This document shows, piece by piece, positions 1-5,905 of a stretch of 5,905 bases of DNA. Each line of letters opens with the position of its first letter. The first letter of the stretch is position 1. The DNA is from an uncultured Clostridium sp. (GTDB taxonomy: Bacteria; Bacillota; Clostridia; Peptostreptococcales; Peptostreptococcaceae): the NCBI GenBank assembly GCA_900550335.1, contig URRU01000111.1:1-5905 (forward strand), written 5' to 3'. The notes under the pieces were generated by a model. The model made no database searches, was not told the origin of the DNA, and worked only from the letters and a program-made list of their open reading frames with translations. A program made the position numbers and the translations under genes.

Positions 1-11
1 GAGACTATAGG

Positions 12-2591
12 ATGCTTTATTTGTTTGATAAAAATGAAAATCTTATAAAGATAATAGCTAGAGAACAAATTGAAACAGCTATATCAACAGAAAAATTAAA
101 CAATATAATGACTATAGATGTTGATTTAGCATCTGTAGAATACTCTGACATATCTAATGCTGAGTATATAGGACACTTTGATTATCAGAATAAAGAAAAG
201 TTTCTAATGTATAGAATAACTAATAATATATTACAAAATTCTAGTAGTATAAAAGGCATCCATATCTTATTTGATGAATTGAAAGCTAATGGATATATAA
301 GGGATAAGAGACCAAACAATTTAAGTGCAAGTGATGCTCTTGGAACTATATTAGCTGGTACACGTTGGGAAGTTGGAAAAGTATTTACTGAAAATAAAGG
401 AACTACTAACTGGTATGATAAATCAAGACTAGATGCTCTATCTGATTTTTTAAGTGTTTGGAATGTAGAGATAGATTATAGAATCGCATTTAATGGTCAG
501 AAGATTATAGGAAGATATGTAGACCTTTATGACGAGATTGGAGAGGATACAGGTAGAAGGTTAGTTTATGGTAGCAATGCTATAGATATAAAGGCTGAGG
601 AAATAAAGAGTAATATCTATACAGCTCTTATAGGTAGAGGTAAAGGTGAAGAGAAAACAGATGACTCTGGAGAATCTACAGGAGGATATGGTAGAAGAAT
701 AGATTTTAAAGATGTCGAATGGAAAAAAGCAAATGGTGATCCTGTAGACAAACCTTTAGGACAAGAGTATGTTGAGTTAAAAGAAGCAACTGCTTTATAT
801 GGATATTCTGATGGAAGTCTTAGAATTAGAATTACAGAATTTAGTGATTGTGATAATAAAGAGGAGCTTTTAAAACTTACTTATGCAGAATTAGTTGATG
901 CAGCTAGACCTAAAGTAGAACTAACAACAGAGGTAAATAGAATAGGTACTACTAATTTAGGTGATTCAGTTAATATAATCAGAAAAGATATAGGATTATA
1001 TTATACTGCTAGAGTATTTCAGATTGAAAGAAATCTACTAGATGATAGCTTAACTAAAATATCTTTAGGTGATTATATTCCAACATCAGCAGAAAAGAAA
1101 AATAAAGATTATAACAATAGATTAGATGCTATAAATAACGCATTAGATGAATTTAAAGATAAGTCCCATCAAACTGATGAGGACTTTTTAAAATTACTTC
1201 AAGAAGGGTTAGAACAGAGCTACTACAATGATGATGGATACAACTATGAGTTAAAAGTTGATAATGAATGGAATCTTCCTGCAGGGTATTATAGTTTTGA
1301 TAAACCTATAAATCAGAATCCTAGTAAAGTAATTTATATGGGTGCTGGTAAGATAGCTATAGCAAATAGTAAAAAAGCTGATGGTAGTTGGAGATGGACT
1401 ACATTCGGTACTGGTGATGGATTTGTAGCTGACACTATAGTAGCTGGAGTATTAAAAGGTGGTAAAGTTAAATGGAATCTTGAAACTGGCGAGTTTATTA
1501 TTGGAAACAATGCCGAAGATTTTAAATTAAAATTTGATGGTGAATCTCTTATATTTGGCTCTCAATCATTGGGAAAAGAAAACATGACACCAGAGTTAAA
1601 AGAAGAATTAAAAGGTGAAAAGGGAGACCAAGGACCACAAGGAACAGATGCAACTTTACCACAATGGTGGCATGATTGGAATAGAAGTACAACCACTATA
1701 AACGGAGATTATATTTTAACTCCAAGAATGTATGTAGGAAGTTCTAACAAGGGAGTGTTCTTTGGTAATAATGTAGTTCAATCTGGTGGACGATACTTAA
1801 GTGGCTTGGTTGGATATTGGTCTCCAGATGTTACATTCCATTTAGATACAGATGGAAGTCTAACACTAGGTAATAAATATGGTAGACAGTTTATAGTTGA
1901 TAGCTCTGGTAATGTAACTTGTCCTAGGATTCAGTCTAGTGAGATAGAAGCAGGAGCCATTACTGCTAGTAAGATAAGTAGTGGAGCAATCACTACAGAT
2001 ATGTTATATCCTGGTTCTAATAATAGAATAGTATTAGAGCCTGGAGGCTCTCCAGGAGATGTAGATGCAATGAGTATAGATATTAATTCGGGAGCAATAA
2101 GACTAAAATATAATTCGGGAAATTATGTAAGAGTTGAAAGTTCTGAAATTCTTTTTTATACAGAGTCAACAAAACAAGCTAGAATAAATTCAAGCGGTGT
2201 TTGGACAGCTGGAAGTGGATATTTAACATCTGACTCAAGAGGGAAAGAAAATATAAGATTCATAGACCACGCTCAAGTTTTAAGAGAAAATAAAGAAAAA
2301 GAAATCAGTAACCTAAATACAGATGAAATATATAATTTTGTAAGGGATGAGCTCTTATTTGCAACATATAATTATAAACAAGAAAACCATGTTAAGATTT
2401 CTCCTATTACACAAAATGTGGCTAAAAATAAAGAACTAGGTAAAATTCTTGTAAATGAAGATGAGGATGGTAAACAATACATGGACCATTATTCATTTAC
2501 TTCTATATTAGGAGTAGCATTAAAAAAAGCTTTAAATGAAATTGAATTATTAAAAGAGGAAGTAAAAAAACTGAAAGGAGATGGTCAATAG
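12..2591 (+). CDS. Phage tail endopeptidase-like (Tal-type) tail-tip protein with C-terminal S74 chaperone domain
   Basis: This 859-residue structural protein probably sits at the tail tip. Residues 1 to about 357 look like the prophage endopeptidase-tail family (Prophage_tail, Tal/gp27-like hub). The opening M-L-Y-L-F-D-K and the later A-E-Y-I-G-H and L-G-D-Y-I-P segments are typical. A charged helical stretch follows (about 365-400), then a W-R-W-T...D-G-F-V-A-D motif (about 461-474) common in Gram-positive tail proteins. A short collagen-like run lies at 535-544. Beta-rich fibre sequence continues to a repeat of the A-G-A-I-T type (647-665). The last 120 residues resemble the Peptidase_S74 endosialidase chaperone: S740-D-S-R-G-K745 carries the Ser/Lys pair five residues apart, and a coiled coil lies at about 838-855. 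I see no NlpC/P60, CHAP or lysozyme domain, so peptidoglycan-cleaving activity is not shown. The start at 12 gives the expected family N-terminus. Its ribosome binding site is probably cut by the window edge. The stop abuts the next start codon. The general role is fairly sure; the 'endopeptidase' label is only a family name. Confidence 0.85.
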   Translation: MLYLFDKNENLIKIIAREQIETAISTEKLNNIMTIDVDLASVEYSDISNAEYIGHFDYQNKEKFLMYRITNNILQNSSSIKGIHILFDELKANGYIRDKRPNNLSASDALGTILAGTRWEVGKVFTENKGTTNWYDKSRLDALSDFLSVWNVEIDYRIAFNGQKIIGRYVDLYDEIGEDTGRRLVYGSNAIDIKAEEIKSNIYTALIGRGKGEEKTDDSGESTGGYGRRIDFKDVEWKKANGDPVDKPLGQEYVELKEATALYGYSDGSLRIRITEFSDCDNKEELLKLTYAELVDAARPKVELTTEVNRIGTTNLGDSVNIIRKDIGLYYTARVFQIERNLLDDSLTKISLGDYIPTSAEKKNKDYNNRLDAINNALDEFKDKSHQTDEDFLKLLQEGLEQSYYNDDGYNYELKVDNEWNLPAGYYSFDKPINQNPSKVIYMGAGKIAIANSKKADGSWRWTTFGTGDGFVADTIVAGVLKGGKVKWNLETGEFIIGNNAEDFKLKFDGESLIFGSQSLGKENMTPELKEELKGEKGDQGPQGTDATLPQWWHDWNRSTTTINGDYILTPRMYVGSSNKGVFFGNNVVQSGGRYLSGLVGYWSPDVTFHLDTDGSLTLGNKYGRQFIVDSSGNVTCPRIQSSEIEAGAITASKISSGAITTDMLYPGSNNRIVLEPGGSPGDVDAMSIDINSGAIRLKYNSGNYVRVESSEILFYTESTKQARINSSGVWTAGSGYLTSDSRGKENIRFIDHAQVLRENKEKEISNLNTDEIYNFVRDELLFATYNYKQENHVKISPITQNVAKNKELGKILVNEDEDGKQYMDHYSFTSILGVALKKALNEIELLKEEVKKLKGDGQ
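2229..2588 (+). other. S74-type intramolecular chaperone domain within the first tail gene
   Basis: These codons cover residues 740-859. The segment starts with S-D-S-R-G-K-E-N-I, close to the S-D-x-R-x-K-x-N-I signature of S74 domains. It then has a Y-N-Y-K segment, an I-T-Q-N-V segment matching the usual I-A-Q-D-V position, the H-Y-S-F-T-S segment at 826-831, and a leucine-heptad helix at the end. In known members (phage endosialidase tailspikes and similar fibres) this domain trimerises and guides folding of the preceding beta-helical stalk. It is then released by self-cleavage using a serine and a lysine five residues later. Both residues are present here (S740, K745), so cleavage near residue 740 is a reasonable inference and would leave a mature protein of about 740 residues. 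Confidence 0.8.
2574..2580 (+). promoter_or_regulatory. Ribosome binding site of the BppU-like gene
   Basis: The sequence AAAGGAG lies 11 bases before the ATG at 2592, inside the last codons of the preceding gene. It supports this start, and the UAG stop directly touching the AUG suggests translational coupling. Confidence 0.7.
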
Positions 2592-4568
<1,977 letters not shown>

Positions 4569-4570
4569 TT

Positions 4571-5905
4571 ATGAGTGGAATGATAAAAATAACAAATGGA
4601 AGTTTAAGTAAACCTAAAATAATTGTTAAAAATTTAAGAATAGACGGAGAAGTAACCTCAAGTTCATTTTTTATAAAATATCAGATAGAAAATTTAAAAT
4701 CTCAAAATATAAAACATTATATATATATAAATCAAAATAAAACAGAGATAACAGATAATGTTATATATAATGAAGAAAAAAATGAATATACGTATGAATT
4801 AACAAGATTAGAGAGTTCAACAATGTATAGTGTTCAAATAGAAATATTAAATTTAGATGAATTATCAAAAAGTGAAATAATACACGTAACAACAAAAGCA
4901 TCAATAATATTCGGAGTAAAAGTTGATTCAACGAATTCAAATACATCTTCATCAGTAACTTATGTTAATGATGCTATTGGAATTTCTCCTGCCAATAAAT
5001 CGGATTTAGGTGGTTGGAAAGATAAATTTCCATATAATCAAATAAAACTAGTAGGATTTAAAGATGGTAAAGAAACAAAGGATATTAATCCTACTAATAG
5101 AGCATATTATATTGACGGATATTCAGTTCCACCAAATGTAGATGTTATGGTAAAAATTCCAAAAGTATATTGGCGTTTTTTTAATACATCTAATGGTTAT
5201 GAATTAAAAATATCAAGTATAAAAGTTGATGATAGATGGGATTGTTATGCTCATAAAGTAAATGGAGTAGAAAAAGACTATATTTATGTTGGAGCATATT
5301 TAGGTAGTATTTCAAATGGAAAATTAAGAAGTACTAGTAATGTTCCTCCAAAGGTAAGTACTTCATTAACAGATTTTAGGAAGTACGCACAAGCAAATGG
5401 TAATGGTTATCAACTTTGGAATTGGTTTACTATGATGTTAATTCAAATATTATATATTGTTGCTTATAAAAACCTAGATTCTCAAAGTGCTATAGGCTAT
5501 GGATATACAGAAACTGGTTCAACTACTTTTACCGGAGGAACAAATAGAAAAGATTTATGTTATGGAAGTATAGACGGCAGTATTCAAATGTGCTTCTTAG
5601 GTATAGAAGATTTATGGGGTAACTGTAGGCAAATAGTAGACGGAATGAAAACAGATAATAATTATAATGTTCTAGTTACTATAGATAACAAAAGTTTTAA
5701 TGATGCCGGTGCTAGTTATAAAAATTTGGGGAAATTATCAAGTGTAGGTACGGGATATATTAGTGATGTAACCCATACAAATGAAAGTGGATTTTTCCCA
5801 TCTAAATTTGGTGGAAGTACAAATATTTATTATTGTGACTATGGAAAATTTTATATAAATTGTTTTGCTACTTCTGGCGCAGTTTATTCAGATAGAACTA
5901 ATGGT
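4571..5905 (+). CDS. Partial gene: FN3-like plus C-type-lectin-fold (DGR variable-protein-like) tail protein, 3' end outside window
   Basis: The frame is open from ATG 4571 to the last base (445 codons, no stop), so the C-terminus is missing. Residues about 14-110 look like a fibronectin type III domain: strand-rich, with L-E-S-S-T-M-Y-S-V-Q-I and closing V-T-T-K. From F114-G-V-K-V-D the protein follows a family common in clostridial and gut phages. Landmarks are I-P-K-V-Y-W (196-201), W-D-C-Y-A-H (223-228), A-Y-L-G (242-245), R-K-Y-A-Q-A-N-G-N-G-Y (270-280), K-N-L-D-S-Q-S-A (300-307), T-G-G-T-N (321-325), I-E-D-L-W-G-N-C (345-352), N-E-S-G-F (404-408) and Y-Y-C-D-Y-G (420-425). I recall this layout from C-type-lectin-fold proteins, often variable proteins of diversity-generating retroelements. 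W-G-N is also the formylglycine-generating-enzyme-like signature of that fold. The likely role is host receptor binding at the tail tip. The strong ribosome binding site supports the first ATG over the ATG at 4580. The G-A-V-Y at 436-439 departs from the usual G-G-x-W. Fold call fairly sure; link to a DGR unproven. Confidence 0.78.
   Translation, partial: MSGMIKITNGSLSKPKIIVKNLRIDGEVTSSSFFIKYQIENLKSQNIKHYIYINQNKTEITDNVIYNEEKNEYTYELTRLESSTMYSVQIEILNLDELSKSEIIHVTTKASIIFGVKVDSTNSNTSSSVTYVNDAIGISPANKSDLGGWKDKFPYNQIKLVGFKDGKETKDINPTNRAYYIDGYSVPPNVDVMVKIPKVYWRFFNTSNGYELKISSIKVDDRWDCYAHKVNGVEKDYIYVGAYLGSISNGKLRSTSNVPPKVSTSLTDFRKYAQANGNGYQLWNWFTMMLIQILYIVAYKNLDSQSAIGYGYTETGSTTFTGGTNRKDLCYGSIDGSIQMCFLGIEDLWGNCRQIVDGMKTDNNYNVLVTIDNKSFNDAGASYKNLGKLSSVGTGYISDVTHTNESGFFPSKFGGSTNIYYCDYGKFYINCFATSGAVYSDRTNG
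5810..5905 (+). other. Candidate variable region of the lectin-fold gene (cut by window edge)
   Basis: Residues 414-445 begin G-G-S-T-N-I-Y-Y-C-D-Y-G and run to the window end. In homologous DGR target proteins the diversified residues lie in this C-terminal stretch, just before a short A-G-A-F-like ending. Many codons here (att, tat, tgt, gac, ttt, gat) are what adenine-directed change of AAT/AAC codons would give. That is only suggestive without the template repeat. Confidence 0.4.

Noticed and set aside
2036..2055. Two overlapping perfect 6-bp hairpins (AGAGCC/GGCTCT and CTGGAG/CTCCAG)
   Set aside because: They lie in the middle of the first gene with no T-run after them, and they code for an ordinary G-G-S-P-G turn. 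A terminator or regulatory role is not supported.
4761..4952. Minus-strand 63-codon leucine-rich open frame resembling a membrane segment
   Set aside because: It is opposite the AT-rich FN3-like region of the third gene. Its leucine richness follows from antisense base composition.
4571..5905. Third gene as a true formylglycine-generating or sulfatase-modifying enzyme
   Set aside because: The W-G-N motif is shared with that fold, but the overall pattern matches phage lectin-fold tail proteins and the tail-cluster context argues for binding, not catalysis.

Overview
The window is a slice of a tail/baseplate gene cluster from a phage or prophage of a low-GC Gram-positive host, most likely a clostridial-type Firmicute. 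The evidence is AT-rich coding DNA, heavy use of ATA and AGA codons, strong GGAG/GGTGAT-type ribosome binding sites, and protein families typical of siphovirus tails in Clostridia and relatives. The species cannot be read from the sequence. All genes lie on the plus strand and are packed head to tail. There is no intergenic space longer than 2 bases, no RNA gene, no CRISPR array, no insertion sequence and no terminator.

Layout: (1) positions 12-2591 encode an 859-residue tail protein. Its N-terminal half is of the prophage endopeptidase-tail (Tal-like) type. A fibre-like beta-rich stretch follows, and the C-terminus is an S74-type intramolecular chaperone that probably cuts itself off. (2) Positions 2592-4568 encode a 658-residue BppU-like baseplate/fibre protein. 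It has an N-terminal baseplate-attachment domain, four 11-residue helical repeats, a heptad-like charged stretch, two collagen-like Gly-X-Y shafts separated by related small domains, and a C-terminal tip domain. (3) Positions 4571-5905 hold a third gene that is open to the window edge (445 codons seen, no stop). It encodes an AT-rich N-terminal fibronectin-III-like domain followed by a C-type-lectin-fold domain of the kind often used as the variable protein of diversity-generating retroelements (DGRs).

The three products make sense together as the host-contact end of the virion: a central tail-tip protein, a baseplate-attached trimeric fibre, and a ligand-binding lectin-like protein. The most interesting point is the third gene. 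The window stops inside what would be its variable region, so whether a template repeat and reverse transcriptase follow cannot be seen here. No complete DGR is present in this window.
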